Shown one piece after another: positions 1-9,580 of a stretch of 64,000 nucleotides of DNA. The notes beneath the pieces are model-generated. The model was not told the origin of the DNA. It was given only the letters and a program-made list of their open reading frames with translations, and did not search any database. The position numbers and the translations under genes were made by a program. The number at the start of each line of letters is the position of its first letter. Positions within the stretch are counted from its first letter, which is position 1. Source of the DNA: Planctomycetota bacterium (GTDB taxonomy: Bacteria; Planctomycetota; Phycisphaerae; Sedimentisphaerales; Anaerobacaceae); the NCBI GenBank assembly GCA_019456255.1, contig VRUG01000012.1, forward strand, positions 38,810 through 102,809, written 5' to 3'.

Positions 1-2
1 GT

Positions 3-1706
3 CACCGCTATACAGGCCGAATCATCCAGGGCGTTAAAGTCGCACCCTCACCCGACTGGCTCGTAAATAGACTGCAAGCCCTCGGCATGAGAAGCGTAAA
101 CAACATCGTCGATGCAACAAACTACGTCATGATTGAAACCGGACAACCACCCCACGCTTTCGATTTCGACAAAATAACAGATGGAAAAATCATCGTAAGA
201 AAAGCAAAACCCGGAGAACAAATCGTCAGCATTGACGGCTCAAAATGTGACCTCGACCCGGATATGCTCATCATCGCAGACGCAAAAAAACCCGTAGCTA
301 TCGCAGGAATCATGGGCGGACTCGATACAGAAGTCAGTGACAAAACCACCACCGTACTTCTCGAAGATGCCCACTTCGACCCGGTCTCGGTAAGAACAAC
401 ATCAAGAAAACTCACCCTTGCCTCAGAATCCTCATTTAGATTCGAGAGGATCGTTGATACCGAAAATATCGATGCCGCGTCAAAAAGAACCGCCCAATTG
501 ATAATCCAATTAGCCGGCGGAAAAGTCGCTAAAGGAGTCGTCGATATCTACCCAAAAAAACCCGCACAAAAACACGTAACCCTGCGAATCGCTCGCCTGA
601 ATAAACTCCTTGGTATCGACATACCCCCGCAAACCGCCGTCGATATACTTGCAAGTTTACAACTGAACCCTAAACTCGAATCCGACATCGTGACATGCGA
701 AATACCATCATGGAGAAGCGACATCTATCGAGAAGTCGACCTCATCGAAGAAGTAGCACGAGTACACGGATATGACAAAATTCCAACACAAAAAAGAATC
801 GAAATAGAAGTAGCTCCCGTAAACCCGCATCAAAAACTGTCACAGGCATTGTCGGAAATTCTTAAAGGATGCGGATTCTACGAAACCATCAATGTCACCT
901 TCATCGATAATGCGACCGCCGAACTTTTCGCTCCAGATACCGCGCAGAGCATATCTGTAAAAGACGAATCCAGAAAAAATGCAAGCCTCCTGCGACAAAA
1001 CCTTATAGGCTCATTGCTTGGCGTCTTAAAAACAAACCTGAACGCAAAAAATTCACCGTGCAGAATTTTCGAACTTGCAGACACCTTCATATCACACTCA
1101 GAAAAACTCCCAATCGAAAAAACAAAACTCTCTCTCGTTTGTGACAGCGACCTGCGCGACCTCAGAGGAGTTATCGAAGCAATCGTAAAATCACTCGATA
1201 AAGATGCCGAAATTACTTTCACCCCGCACGACCTGCCATGGGCACAAATCGGCGCTCAAATACTCGTAAACGGCGACATTATCGGCACCGCCGGTATCGT
1301 AAACAACGCCGTCAAAGAAAAATTCGATTTCAAGGAACTAACACCCGTAGCTGCCGAACTCGATTTTGCCCAACTTCAAAAATTACAAACTGCCGAAATA
1401 AAAATGAAACCTATCTCAAGATTCCCGTCAATCGAACGTGACCTCTCACTTATCCTCGATGAACAAACTACATGGGCAGATATCACACAAGCCGTAAACA
1501 AAAAAGCCCCCGACAAACTTCAGGACATCCGATTCGTCGGCATCTATCGCGGAAAGGGCGTTCCAGATAACAAAAAAAGCCTCACACTAACACTCACTTT
1601 CAGAGATGAAGATGGAACACTCACTCATGAAACCGTCGATAAATTCCAAGCAGGCATCGTAAAAGAATTGACCAAAAAAATAAAGGCGGAACTAAGAACC
1701 GCATAA
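3..1706 (+). CDS. pheT: Phenylalanine--tRNA ligase beta subunit, 5'-truncated by window
   Basis: Beta subunit of the alpha2-beta2 cytoplasmic enzyme that charges tRNA-Phe. The frame is open from base 3 (reading [17 protein letters not shown]) through the ATG at 87, so that ATG is internal and the real start lies left of the window. 567 residues are visible; the family is usually about 650-800, so the N-terminal part is missing. The visible part holds the B3/B4 editing region ([22 protein letters not shown]), a B5 domain and, at the C-terminus, the FDX-ACB anticodon-binding domain ([14 protein letters not shown] ... [17 protein letters not shown]). pheS is expected just upstream. Identification is secure; only the truncation is uncertain. 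Confidence 0.97.
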   Translation, partial: HRYTGRIIQGVKVAPSPDWLVNRLQALGMRSVNNIVDATNYVMIETGQPPHAFDFDKITDGKIIVRKAKPGEQIVSIDGSKCDLDPDMLIIADAKKPVAIAGIMGGLDTEVSDKTTTVLLEDAHFDPVSVRTTSRKLTLASESSFRFERIVDTENIDAASKRTAQLIIQLAGGKVAKGVVDIYPKKPAQKHVTLRIARLNKLLGIDIPPQTAVDILASLQLNPKLESDIVTCEIPSWRSDIYREVDLIEEVARVHGYDKIPTQKRIEIEVAPVNPHQKLSQALSEILKGCGFYETINVTFIDNATAELFAPDTAQSISVKDESRKNASLLRQNLIGSLLGVLKTNLNAKNSPCRIFELADTFISHSEKLPIEKTKLSLVCDSDLRDLRGVIEAIVKSLDKDAEITFTPHDLPWAQIGAQILVNGDIIGTAGIVNNAVKEKFDFKELTPVAAELDFAQLQKLQTAEIKMKPISRFPSIERDLSLILDEQTTWADITQAVNKKAPDKLQDIRFVGIYRGKGVPDNKKSLTLTLTFRDEDGTLTHETVDKFQAGIVKELTKKIKAELRTA

Positions 1707-1823
1707 ACATCTAACCCTTAGAGCACTTTAATGTTTTCTGTTCGCATTTAAGCCGCAATAGACATAAAGCGAACACGAAAAATTAAATTGCTCTAGTCCC
1801 ACCTCACTGCAAGCCTTTATTTA

Positions 1824-2064
1824 CTTAAACTGACCGACAAATTTATGCCATAGATACTTGTCCCATATCGGTTAGCCCTGCCATCACTATGGCAGGGTTT
1901 TTGCCTGCCCTCCGTAGCTTTAGGCGAAGGAGGGTCATTCCTGCGAAAGCAGGAATCCAGCATAAAATAGCCTCCGACGAAGTCGGTTTCTCCGTAAGGA
2001 GTCCCCAGGACAATCATTCTGAATTCCTCAAACTGACTGATTTGTCAAAATAGGTCAGTTTGAG
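1824..2064. repeat. MITE-like intergenic element, copy 1
   Basis: About 241 bp downstream of pheT that recurs at 6865-7157 downstream of glgP. It starts with CTTAAACTGACCGA and ends with the imperfect inverse TAGGTCAGTTTGAG. Both copies share ACAAATTTATGCCATA next to the left end, a Family-A-like hairpin (ACCCTGCCAT type) in the middle, a 'TCCGACGAAGTCGG' palindrome, TTTCTCCGTAAGGAGTCCCC, and a right-end hairpin. Here the right-end stem is AAACTGAC (2030-2037) pairing with GTCAGTTT (2054-2061). No transposase is encoded, so this is a non-autonomous element or a structured RNA tail of the upstream gene. Confidence 0.75.
1871..1902 (+). terminator. Hairpin plus T-run after pheT (Family A hairpin)
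   Basis: CCCTGCCAT (1876-1884), loop CACT, ATGGCAGGG (1889-1897), then TTTTT. It could terminate pheT transcription. It also has the constant flanks (GTTAG before, GGGTTTT after) of a hairpin family seen at about ten further places in the window, so it is both a terminator-like structure and a dispersed repeat. Confidence 0.6.
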
Positions 2065-2365
2065 TTGTTAAGGTATTAACTTATTGATTCTCTACCACTG
2101 CATGGTAGATACTTGTAGCAGCCATAGCAATACTTGTCTTCACCGTTTCTCCGTTCCAAAACTCGCGAACCGCGCGATACCGCTAATGGTTTTACCAACC
2201 CCGCATTAAGGTAAATACCTTGGCACCAAGGCGCACCAATACCGCAATTTGCCTTCAGATTTTTCACCCGAAATGCCGAAAACATATAGAGCAGAACTTC
2301 GTAAAAAACTTAGTCGGATAATGACATTACTTCTCGGCTAAATAGCCGCAGGTAACGTTATTTCC

Positions 2366-2394
2366 TTGACTTTCGCTTTAAAATTTGATATGAT
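2366..2394 (+). promoter_or_regulatory. Sigma70-type promoter of the 6S-like RNA
   Basis: TTGACT (2366-2371), 17-nt spacer, TATGAT (2389-2394): near-consensus boxes at the ideal spacing, placing the transcription start near 2401. No open reading frame follows; the next structure is a folded RNA ending in a terminator. The stretch 2065-2365 before it holds no gene I can support. Confidence 0.75.
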
Positions 2395-2400
2395 AAAAAT

Positions 2401-2610
2401 AACAGCAGGCCTTACCCTGCGGTGTTGGTAATGGAAGATTGATTTGAAAAAACCGATACGCTCTTTTCAGGGAAGCCGTGAACTTGTTGGATCAAAAATG
2501 CCTATTCGCTAGGACTTTTGGACACTTGCAAAGGCTGCCCACGTGGCTTTAAAGGGTTTATTCAAACGCTTTCATACCGCACATGTGGAGCAACGCCTGA
2601 CTATTAACTA
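2401..2610 (+). ncRNA. ssrS: Structured non-coding RNA, probable 6S RNA
   Basis: About 200 nt between a strong promoter and an intrinsic terminator that folds into one long rod with a central bubble, the 6S architecture. Visible pairings from the base: AGCAGGC (2404-2410) with GCCTGACT; TGCGG with CCGCA; TTTGAAAAAACC (2443-2454) with GGTTTATTCAAA (2555-2566), 11 of 12 pairs; then an asymmetric open bubble (19 nt at 2455-2473 against about 6 nt at 2549-2554); then AGCCGTG (2474-2480) with CACGTGGCT (2540-2548); apical hairpin CCTA-TTCGC-TAGG (2501-2513). 6S RNA mimics an open promoter to sequester the housekeeping RNA polymerase. The rod/bubble form and length support 6S; I cannot match covariance-model positions, and SRP, tmRNA and RNase P signatures are absent. 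Confidence 0.55.
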
Positions 2611-2638
2611 AAAAGGTCTCTAACGAGGCCTTTTTTTT
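2611..2638 (+). terminator. Intrinsic terminator of the 6S-like RNA
   Basis: GGTCTC (2615-2620), loop TAAC, GAGGCC (2625-2630), followed by eight T. Classic rho-independent terminator, with A-run before it. Confidence 0.85.
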
Positions 2639-3016
2639 ATAAAAAAAATTCCCCAAAATTATTCCTGTCCTGAGCATAGCCGAAGGGCCCCTCACAACCC
2701 GCACACAAAAAAATTACCACTCTGTCATTCTGAGCGAAGTGAAGAATCTCAACCCTAATTTATGTCAGAATCTTTAAATTTGTCTTTTACTTATCGCGGT
2801 CATTCCTGACTTGGTCAGGAATCCATTTTGGCTCGCGGCAGGGGGATTGTCATTGCGAGGAGGCCAAAGGCCGACGCGGCAATCTCAATATCGTTTAGCC
2901 CTGCACTCGATGTAGTACAGGGTTCTTTTTCCCTCTGTGAACTCTGTGTCCTCTGTGGCTAATAAGTTTTATAATTCCCTTGCGAAGCAAGGTTCCTCAA
3001 TTTTGCATTTTAATTT
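2639..3016. repeat. Gene-free stretch filled with short dispersed repeats
   Basis: No gene is seen. It contains REP-like words: TCATTCTGAGCGAAGTGAAG (about 2726), an ATTCCTGACTTGGTCAGGAAT palindrome-type unit (about 2800; compare 1936 and 10630), a GTCATTGCGAGG...GCGGCAATCTC unit (about 2850; compare 10590), and a Family A hairpin CCCTGCACT ... AGTACAGGG with T-run at 2894-2930. Such units are common intergenic repeats; function unknown. Confidence 0.6.
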
Positions 3017-3934
3017 TTAATCTTCTATTTTTTTTGCTGCTTCAAAATAAAAGATCGACGGATAAAGACCCTCGCCAATCGTGTAATATCCCAACCCATC
3101 AGAATCAAAACAAACCGCCTCGCCCTGAAACTCAAAAATAAATGGTATCACAGGAACACGGCAATATGCCTTACTAAAAACGTCACTAAGCGCCGACCCA
3201 GGTTCCCTGACCCACAAAATAACCTTATTTTTGTTTTTAACAATAACCAATTTACCGTCATGTGAAATGTCACCCGCCGTCGCCTCGATCAAATCAATAC
3301 TGCCAACCTCTTCCATCAATGTCACCTTGCTTGTCGATTGAGGGTAAGAAGCCCTGAAAACTTTTGTCACCAACGCACTCTTGGTAATTATATATATGTC
3401 ACCACTTGCCGGGTCAACTATCAAAGTCTCAGCGTTGGCCGAACCACCGGGATACTTCAACCTGATACGTTCCGCCTTATCTGTAGACTTGGTATACCCG
3501 CTCTCCCCCTCCTCAACTTTAGGCTCTAAAACTCGATAAACCGTAACAAATTTACGACGATTCCCATTGTCGCCAATGTCACCGATATAAAGATAATCAC
3601 TGCCTGCCTCCGGGCCCGGACCTATCGCGATATCTTCCCAGTCCCGTGCCCCAGCACCTAAAACAATATATGTCCCGATTAATTCCCCGTTTCGCTTGAT
3701 CGCATACAACTTCGCAGAATCGCCAGAATCGTTATGAATCCAGAAAACCCCCGAATTTTGCCGACTCGTCGCTATCCCAGACGTCTCGGTGATAAAACTT
3801 GCTTTCAGACCGCCAACACGTATCCCTTCCTTATACTCAGGACAATCCCCGGACCTCTCACAACCAGCCGATAGCAACAAAACACCAAAAAGCAGGGCAC
3901 ATACACCTTTTTTCACAAAATCATATCTAAGCAT
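3017..3934 (-). CDS. Secreted lipoprotein, possible beta-propeller-like
   Basis: 305 aa. The N-terminus is a lipoprotein signal: basic start (MLRYDFVKKG), hydrophobic stretch CALLFGVLLLSAG and a lipobox LSAGC with Cys25, so it should be lipid-anchored outside the cytoplasm. The mature part has many short strand-like segments with D/G turns (WIHNDSGD, RDWEDIAIG, YLYIGDIGDNGNRR, DPASGDIYIITK, DISHDGKLVIVKN), as in propeller or NHL-like folds. I do not recognise an enzyme motif. It stands alone: it converges on the 6S-like RNA side and is divergent from glgP, with which it shares the 269-bp gap 3935-4203. Confidence 0.8.
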   Translation of the reverse strand: MLRYDFVKKGVCALLFGVLLLSAGCERSGDCPEYKEGIRVGGLKASFITETSGIATSRQNSGVFWIHNDSGDSAKLYAIKRNGELIGTYIVLGAGARDWEDIAIGPGPEAGSDYLYIGDIGDNGNRRKFVTVYRVLEPKVEEGESGYTKSTDKAERIRLKYPGGSANAETLIVDPASGDIYIITKSALVTKVFRASYPQSTSKVTLMEEVGSIDLIEATAGDISHDGKLVIVKNKNKVILWVREPGSALSDVFSKAYCRVPVIPFIFEFQGEAVCFDSDGLGYYTIGEGLYPSIFYFEAAKKIED

Positions 3935-4203
3935 AACACAATTCTACATAACATTAGGGGACTTTTCAAGAATTAACCAGCTCCCTGAAAATCCCACCGA
4001 CTCGACAAAAACTTTTAAACTCATTTTCAAAACCGAATTAGGTTTAAATATCGGACCTACAAAACACCACAATTTTAATTTATACAGGACTTTATTGCGT
4101 TTAAGCCCTCCAGCAGTTTGGTCGATTTAAAGTACATCGATGATGGATTATCTCTCGTCCGATAATTTACGACATCTTGTTAAAAAACTTATGGAGAAGA
4201 AAA

Positions 4204-6840
4204 ATGCCAAAGGTTCGCAGCTTTACAGTATTGCCGGCTTTACCGGATTCATTAAAGGATCTGGAAGTCATCGCAAAAAATATGTTCTGGTCATGGAACC
4301 TTGAATTCGTCAGACTATTCAAAAGAATTGACTCGAACTTATGGAAAGCATGTGCGCATAACCCAATCAAACTACTCGGAACTGTCTCACAGCAGAGACT
4401 CGAGGACCTCGCAAAAAATGACGGCTTTATATGCGAACTAAAAAGAGCCGTCGAAAAATTAAACAATTACCAAAACAGACAATCATGGTTCGACAAAGTA
4501 AAACCACAGGGACCGCCGCCGGTCATCGCATACTTCAGCGCTGAATTCGGCATACATGAATGCCTGCCTGTTTATTCCGGTGGACTCGGCGTACTCGCAG
4601 GAGACCATCTAAAAAGCGCCTCTGATTTAGGAGTACCACTCGTCGCGGTCGGACTGCTTTACCAAAAAGGATATTTCAGACAATATCTTAACATTGACGG
4701 TTGGCAGCAGGAAGTTTACGCCGAAAACGACTTCTACAACATGCCGCTCGAACTCGTCCGACAAAAAGGACAAAAACCTGTCACCATTCAAGTCGAATAT
4801 CCCAATGGCCCCGTCTATGCGCAGATATGGTCAGTAAACGTCGGAAGGGTAAAACTATATTTACTCGACGCAAACATCGCCGCAAATACACCCGAAGACA
4901 GACTCATAACAGCTAACCTCTACGGCGGGGACCTCGAAATGAGAATCAGACAGGAAATCATGCTCGGTATCGGTGGTTTGAGGTCACTCTTTGCCATGGG
5001 TATCAGACCTACTGTCTGCCACATGAACGAAGGACACGCCGCTTTCATGGCACTCGAAAGAATAAGAAACTTACAACAGGACGAAAACCTCTCCTTCGAT
5101 GAAGCTTTCGAAGCTACAAAAGCAGGAAACGTCTTCACCATTCACACTCCGGTAAAAGCCGGAAACGATGAGTTCCCTGCTAAAATGATGAATAAATATT
5201 TCGGAAATTATTTCCCACAACTACAAATAGACGAAAAACAGTTCCTCGGTCTCGGAAGAATTAACATAGACGATGAAAACGAAAATTTCAAAATGCCTGT
5301 ACTCGCCCTAAAACTTAGCTCATACAAAAATGGTGTTAGCAAATTGCATGGCGACGTTACTCGAAATATGTGGGCAAATCTCTGGCAAAATCTGCCTATT
5401 CACGAAGTGCCAGTAGGCTCTATCACTAATGGTATACATATTAAAACCTGGCTTTCGGAGGAGATGAATTCATTATACGAAAGATATTTAGGGCCAAACT
5501 GGTCGGAAGAAACTATTGATAAAGCTGTTTGGGAAAACATAAAGAATATTCCTGATGAAGAGTTTTGGCGCACGCACCAAAGGGGAAAAGAACGCCTCAT
5601 CGCTTTTTCAAGAAAAAGACTAAAGGCCCAGATGCAAAGAAGAGGGACATACCACACCGAATTGAACTGGGCAGAAGAAGTCCTCGACCCCGAAGCATTA
5701 ACTATTGGTTTTGCCAGAAGATTTGCAACTTACAAAAGAGGTAACCTCCTCCTGAAGGACCCAACCAGACTTGCTAAAATACTAAACGACCCAGACAGGC
5801 CCGTACAGATTATCTTCGCTGGAAAAGCACATCCAAGAGACACCGAAGGAAAAGAGATCATTAGACAGATTATTCACTTCGCTAATCATTACGATATGAG
5901 AAGAAGAATTGTCTTCCTCGAAGACTACAATATCGATGTCGCAAGAATGCTCGTCAGAGGCGTCGATGTCTGGCTTAATAATCCAAGAAGACCTTTCGAA
6001 GCTTCAGGGACAAGCGGCATGAAAGCTGCCATAAACGGCGCTCTAAACATGAGTACACTCGACGGATGGTGGTGCGAAGGATACAGACCAGAAGGTGGAT
6101 GGGCAATAGGCTCCGGTGAAGACTACGAAGACGCCGCATACCAGGATATGGTCGAATCGCAGGCTATGTATAACATGCTCGAAAATGAGGTCGTACCGCT
6201 TTTCTACACACGCTCTGCTGACAAACTGCCAAGAGCATGGATACACCGCGCAAAGAACTCTATACAGTTCATCGCACCGCAGTTCAACACAGACAGAATG
6301 GTCGGAGAATACACACAAAATTTCTACATACCTGCCGCTAAAAGATGGCAGCACCTCACCGCTGAAAATATGGCAAGAATAAAAGCCCTTGCCAAATGGA
6401 AACAAAACATAAGCTCGGTATGGAACGAACTTGAAATTAAAGATGTACAAATAAACATCAAAATCGACGGGAAAGAGCAAAAGCTAAGCTCAAGAGCACC
6501 AAAACTAAAAGTCGGACAAAGCCTACAGGTAAAGGCCCTCGTTAAACTATCTAGGCTAACACCAGAAGATGTCTCTGTTCAGCTGTATTCAGGACACGTA
6601 AACACATGGGGAGAAATCAGTGACGGCACCGCTGTAGAAATGAAATACCAATCACAAAACGAGCAGACCGATGAGCACTTCTTCGTCGGTACCATGCCTT
6701 GCGAAACTTCTGGAAGACAGGGTATTGCCGTCAGATTGCTGCCAAAACATCCGGACCTGCTTGACCCAAATGACATGGGATTAATTCAGTGGGAAAATAC
6801 CTCTGCAAAAAGAGACATGGTGACAAATCCGGTGGGATAA
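4204..6840 (+). CDS. glgP: Alpha-glucan (glycogen/maltodextrin) phosphorylase
   Basis: 878-aa GT35 phosphorylase releasing glucose-1-phosphate from alpha-1,4-glucans with pyridoxal phosphate. The start at ATG 4204 (MPKVRSFTVLPALPD) is preceded by GGAGAAG; an earlier in-frame ATG at 4177 lacks a good ribosome-binding site. The N-terminal 100 residues match the DUF3417 extension of the short 'more_P_ylases' group found in Thermotoga and Thermus. The catalytic core is clear: YFSAEFGIHECLPVYSGGLG, MNEGHAAFM, NGIHIKTW and EASGTSGMKAAINGALN, where Lys607 is the expected PLP-binding lysine. The last 140 residues form a beta-rich tail typical of this group. It appears to be a single-gene unit followed by repeat copy 2. 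Confidence 0.97.
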   Translation: MPKVRSFTVLPALPDSLKDLEVIAKNMFWSWNLEFVRLFKRIDSNLWKACAHNPIKLLGTVSQQRLEDLAKNDGFICELKRAVEKLNNYQNRQSWFDKVKPQGPPPVIAYFSAEFGIHECLPVYSGGLGVLAGDHLKSASDLGVPLVAVGLLYQKGYFRQYLNIDGWQQEVYAENDFYNMPLELVRQKGQKPVTIQVEYPNGPVYAQIWSVNVGRVKLYLLDANIAANTPEDRLITANLYGGDLEMRIRQEIMLGIGGLRSLFAMGIRPTVCHMNEGHAAFMALERIRNLQQDENLSFDEAFEATKAGNVFTIHTPVKAGNDEFPAKMMNKYFGNYFPQLQIDEKQFLGLGRINIDDENENFKMPVLALKLSSYKNGVSKLHGDVTRNMWANLWQNLPIHEVPVGSITNGIHIKTWLSEEMNSLYERYLGPNWSEETIDKAVWENIKNIPDEEFWRTHQRGKERLIAFSRKRLKAQMQRRGTYHTELNWAEEVLDPEALTIGFARRFATYKRGNLLLKDPTRLAKILNDPDRPVQIIFAGKAHPRDTEGKEIIRQIIHFANHYDMRRRIVFLEDYNIDVARMLVRGVDVWLNNPRRPFEASGTSGMKAAINGALNMSTLDGWWCEGYRPEGGWAIGSGEDYEDAAYQDMVESQAMYNMLENEVVPLFYTRSADKLPRAWIHRAKNSIQFIAPQFNTDRMVGEYTQNFYIPAAKRWQHLTAENMARIKALAKWKQNISSVWNELEIKDVQINIKIDGKEQKLSSRAPKLKVGQSLQVKALVKLSRLTPEDVSVQLYSGHVNTWGEISDGTAVEMKYQSQNEQTDEHFFVGTMPCETSGRQGIAVRLLPKHPDLLDPNDMGLIQWENTSAKRDMVTNPVG

Positions 6841-6864
6841 AAAAACGCTAAAAAAAACTACGGA

Positions 6865-7157
6865 CTCAAACTGACCGACAAATTTATGCCATAGGTACTT
6901 GTCCCATATCGGTTACCTGTCCCCACTCGTCCACATCGTCAGATTTAGCTATAAATCTATGGGGATGTCGGATTCATTTATGAATCTACGGGGAGTCCTG
7001 CCATCACTATGCCAGGGTTTGTCACCCCTGCGGAAGCAGGGGCAGGAATCCAACATAAAATAGTCTCCGACGAAGTCGGTTTCTCCGTAAGGAGTCCCCG
7101 GGACAACCATTCTAAATTCTTCAAACTAACTAATTTGTCAAAATCGGTTAGTTTGAG
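6865..7157. repeat. MITE-like intergenic element, copy 2
   Basis: 293 bp between glgP and the PtsN-like gene. Ends are CTCAAACTGACCGA (6865-6878) and TCGGTTAGTTTGAG (7144-7157), a 14-bp terminal inverted repeat with one mismatch. The right-end hairpin is AAACTAAC (7123-7130) with GTTAGTTT (7147-7154): compared with copy 1 (AAACTGAC/GTCAGTTT) both arms changed together. It is longer than copy 1 because two Family B palindromes (6941-6964 and 6971-6993) sit inside it. The right end stops two bases before the stop codon of the neighbouring minus-strand gene. Confidence 0.75.
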
Positions 7158-7159
7158 GA

Positions 7160-7615
7160 CTAAGCTTCCTTCTTGCTGATAAGTTCATAAACGTGTTCTG
7201 CCGAATCCGCGTTCACAAGTGACATCCGAAACTCTTCGTCAAGCATCAGCCTGCTTATACTTGCCAACGCCTGAATATGAGGACCAGTCTGGTCTGCCGG
7301 CGATAACAACAATAGAACGATACTAACACCCTTACCGTCAACACTCTCAAACTCTATCGGCTCTGACGATACGCCTATCGCCATTATCAACTCTTTCACA
7401 CTGCCGCACTTGCCGTGAGGTATCGCAATACCGGAACCAATACCTGTACTACGGGTCTTTTCACGAATCAAAACCACCTCTAAAACTTCTTCGCAGTTAC
7501 TCAACGAACCATTACTTTCAAGCAAATCGATAAGCTCTTTAATAACCGCTTCTTTGTCGCTGTTTTCAAACCCAACCTTGATGTTCTTCTGTTCCAGTAT
7601 CTTTGTCAAATTCAT
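7160..7615 (-). CDS. PTS EIIA domain protein, PtsN/EIIA-Ntr-like
   Basis: 151 aa, the normal length of a single EIIA of the fructose/nitrogen (PTS EIIA-2) family. The phosphorylation motif is visible as GSGIAIPHGKCGSV with His67 the expected phospho-site; LLSPADQTGPHIQALASISRLM is the second family signature. No sugar permease (EIIB/EIIC) lies nearby, so a regulatory role as in PtsN is more likely than transport; that is inference. It is transcribed alone, convergent with glgP and divergent from cimA. Confidence 0.88.
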   Translation of the reverse strand: MNLTKILEQKNIKVGFENSDKEAVIKELIDLLESNGSLSNCEEVLEVVLIREKTRSTGIGSGIAIPHGKCGSVKELIMAIGVSSEPIEFESVDGKGVSIVLLLLSPADQTGPHIQALASISRLMLDEEFRMSLVNADSAEHVYELISKKEA

Positions 7616-7840
7616 AGTTCTAAATGCCTACCTAAATACCTTCCTCACAAATAATCACAAACATTTAATTATATCGGCTCGCAACACCCTTTACAACAAC
7701 TTTCAACAATTTTAAACTTATTTCTCCCCTCTACCCCCATACCAGCCCAATTTCAGGCCCATTTTTTTGCCCTTTACATCTATATCAGCAATATTATACA
7801 ATAATCCATTATTAAAGGCACAGAGCCCAAAGGAATTATT

Positions 7841-9403
7841 ATGGAAAAGATTTTCGTTTACGACACTACGCTAAGAGACGGCATGCAGGCAGAAGGCATT
7901 AGCTTCTCACTACACGACAAGCTCGCCATCGCAAAATGCCTCGACGACCTTGGCATCCAATACATCGAGGGCGGGTTCGCCGCCTCAAATCAAAAGGAGA
8001 TGACATTCTTCGCAGAACTCGCGAACCTCGGACTAAAAAACGCAAAAGTAACCGCGTTCGGAAGCACAAGAAGAGCGAAAACTAAAGTCGACAACGACAC
8101 CTCAATTTCAGCAATACTCGCCTGCAAAACACCTGCCGCCGCTATCGTAGGAAAAACATGGGATATGCATGTCACAGATGTACTAAACTGCAAACTCGAC
8201 GAAAACCTTAGCATGTGTGCAGATTCCGTCAAATACCTAAAATCAAAAGGACTCGAAGTTATCTTCGATGCAGAACATTTCTACGACGGATACAAAGACA
8301 ATCCCGAATACGCAATGAAAGTTCTATCCGCCGCCGCAAACGCAGGGGCCGATGCCATCGTACTATGCGACACTAACGGAGGCTCACTGCCAAACGACAT
8401 CGCACGAATTACAGAACTTGTCACTACCCAGTTCAGCTCTATCGTTATCGGAATCCACGCACACAACGACACCGACTGCGCAACCGCAAACTCACTCGCC
8501 GCAGTGCAAGCCGGTGCCAGACACGTCCAGGGCACCATCAATGGTCTCGGAGAACGATGCGGAAACGCAAACCTATGCACACTTATACCAGACCTCGCTT
8601 TCAAAATGGGGTTCGACGTCCTCACAGAAGATAAAATCAAAATGCTCACCGAAACCTCACTATACGTCTTCGAGATCGCAAACCTGACACCAATCATGAA
8701 TATGCCATACGTCGGTGAATCAGCCTTCGCGCACAAGGGAGGCCTCCACATCGACGCGCTAAGAAAAAATAAAAAAACCTACGAGCATATCGACCCCGAA
8801 CTCATCGGAAACGAAAGACGATTCCTTATCTCCGAGCTAAGCGGTAAATCAAACATCCTCGCAAAACTCGAAAAATATAAAATCGCAGAAGATAAAAAAC
8901 TCGCTAGAAAAATACTCGAAGCCGTCCAGCTACTCGAGGATCAGGGATACCAATTCGAAGCCGCGGAAGCATCATTCGAGCTGCTCGTCAGAAAGATTAT
9001 GGGCACACACAAACCAGCATTCGAGCTGGTAAAATACCTTGTCACTTCCGAGCAGCAAGGCCAAACCGCATCCATCACAAAAGCCTCCGTAGAATTAAGA
9101 GTCGACGGCGTCACAGAAAACGTTACAGGCCAAGGTGACGGACCGGTAGACGCGCTCGATACCGCCCTGAGAAAGTCACTCATGAAATTCTACCCAAATA
9201 TCAAAGACGTTCACCTTATCGACTATAAGGTGCGTGTAGTCAACGCACGTGCCGGAACCGCCGCTCGCGTACGAGTCATCATCGAATCAAGAGACAAAGA
9301 TTCCATCTGGGGAACCGTAGGGGTCTCGGAAAACGTAATAGAAGCATCATGGCTCGCATTAGTAGACTCCGTCGAATATAAGATCCAGAAAGACGCAGGA
9401 TAA
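7841..9403 (+). CDS. cimA: (R)-citramalate synthase
   Basis: 520 aa. Condenses acetyl-CoA and pyruvate to (R)-citramalate, the entry to the threonine-independent isoleucine pathway. The N-terminal TIM barrel starts with VYDTTLRDGMQAEG (residues 5-18), has metal-binding IGIHAHNDTDCA and GTINGLGERCGNANL, and the C-terminal 130 residues are the LeuA-type dimerisation/allosteric domain. Length and the RSTRRAK-like stretch (AFGSTRRAKTKVDND) fit the CimA type (TIGR00977) rather than LeuA (about 510-560 aa but different N-terminal signature). The start has AAAGGAATT before ATG. The last 24 codons occur a second time just downstream. Confidence 0.93.
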   Translation: MEKIFVYDTTLRDGMQAEGISFSLHDKLAIAKCLDDLGIQYIEGGFAASNQKEMTFFAELANLGLKNAKVTAFGSTRRAKTKVDNDTSISAILACKTPAAAIVGKTWDMHVTDVLNCKLDENLSMCADSVKYLKSKGLEVIFDAEHFYDGYKDNPEYAMKVLSAAANAGADAIVLCDTNGGSLPNDIARITELVTTQFSSIVIGIHAHNDTDCATANSLAAVQAGARHVQGTINGLGERCGNANLCTLIPDLAFKMGFDVLTEDKIKMLTETSLYVFEIANLTPIMNMPYVGESAFAHKGGLHIDALRKNKKTYEHIDPELIGNERRFLISELSGKSNILAKLEKYKIAEDKKLARKILEAVQLLEDQGYQFEAAEASFELLVRKIMGTHKPAFELVKYLVTSEQQGQTASITKASVELRVDGVTENVTGQGDGPVDALDTALRKSLMKFYPNIKDVHLIDYKVRVVNARAGTAARVRVIIESRDKDSIWGTVGVSENVIEASWLALVDSVEYKIQKDAG

Positions 9404-9429
9404 ACCAGTTTCCCGACGTCTTCTCGGCT

Positions 9430-9501
9430 AACGTCATAGAAGCATCATGGCTCGCATTAGTAGACTCTGTAGAATACAAAATCCAGAAAGACGCCGGATA
9501 A
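9430..9501 (+). pseudogene. Detached second copy of the cimA 3' end
   Basis: 72 bp that repeat the last 24 codons of cimA (9332-9403), from the Asn-Val-Ile-Glu codons through the TAA. The copies differ at six positions, all at third codon positions and all synonymous (GTA/GTC, TCC/TCT, GTC/GTA, TAT/TAC, AAG/AAA, GCA/GCC). No homology continues upstream: the left side is a short repeat word CCCGACGTCTTCTCGG found elsewhere in the window. This is the relic of a second, selected cimA allele or paralogue. Confidence 0.85.
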
Positions 9502-9580
9502 CCTTTGTCACTCTGAGTGAAACCAAGAGTCTATCCCCTAATCCATACTGCAACCCTTAATCTCATTGTTTACGCCGTTG

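Noticed and set aside
1817..2017. 66-aa minus-strand ORF
   Set aside because: It is a translation of the MITE-like element and similar text appears at copy 2; not a gene.
2076..2285. 69-aa minus-strand ORF between pheT and the 6S-like RNA
   Set aside because: No ribosome-binding site, low-complexity odd composition and no domain; probably chance in a repeat-rich gap.
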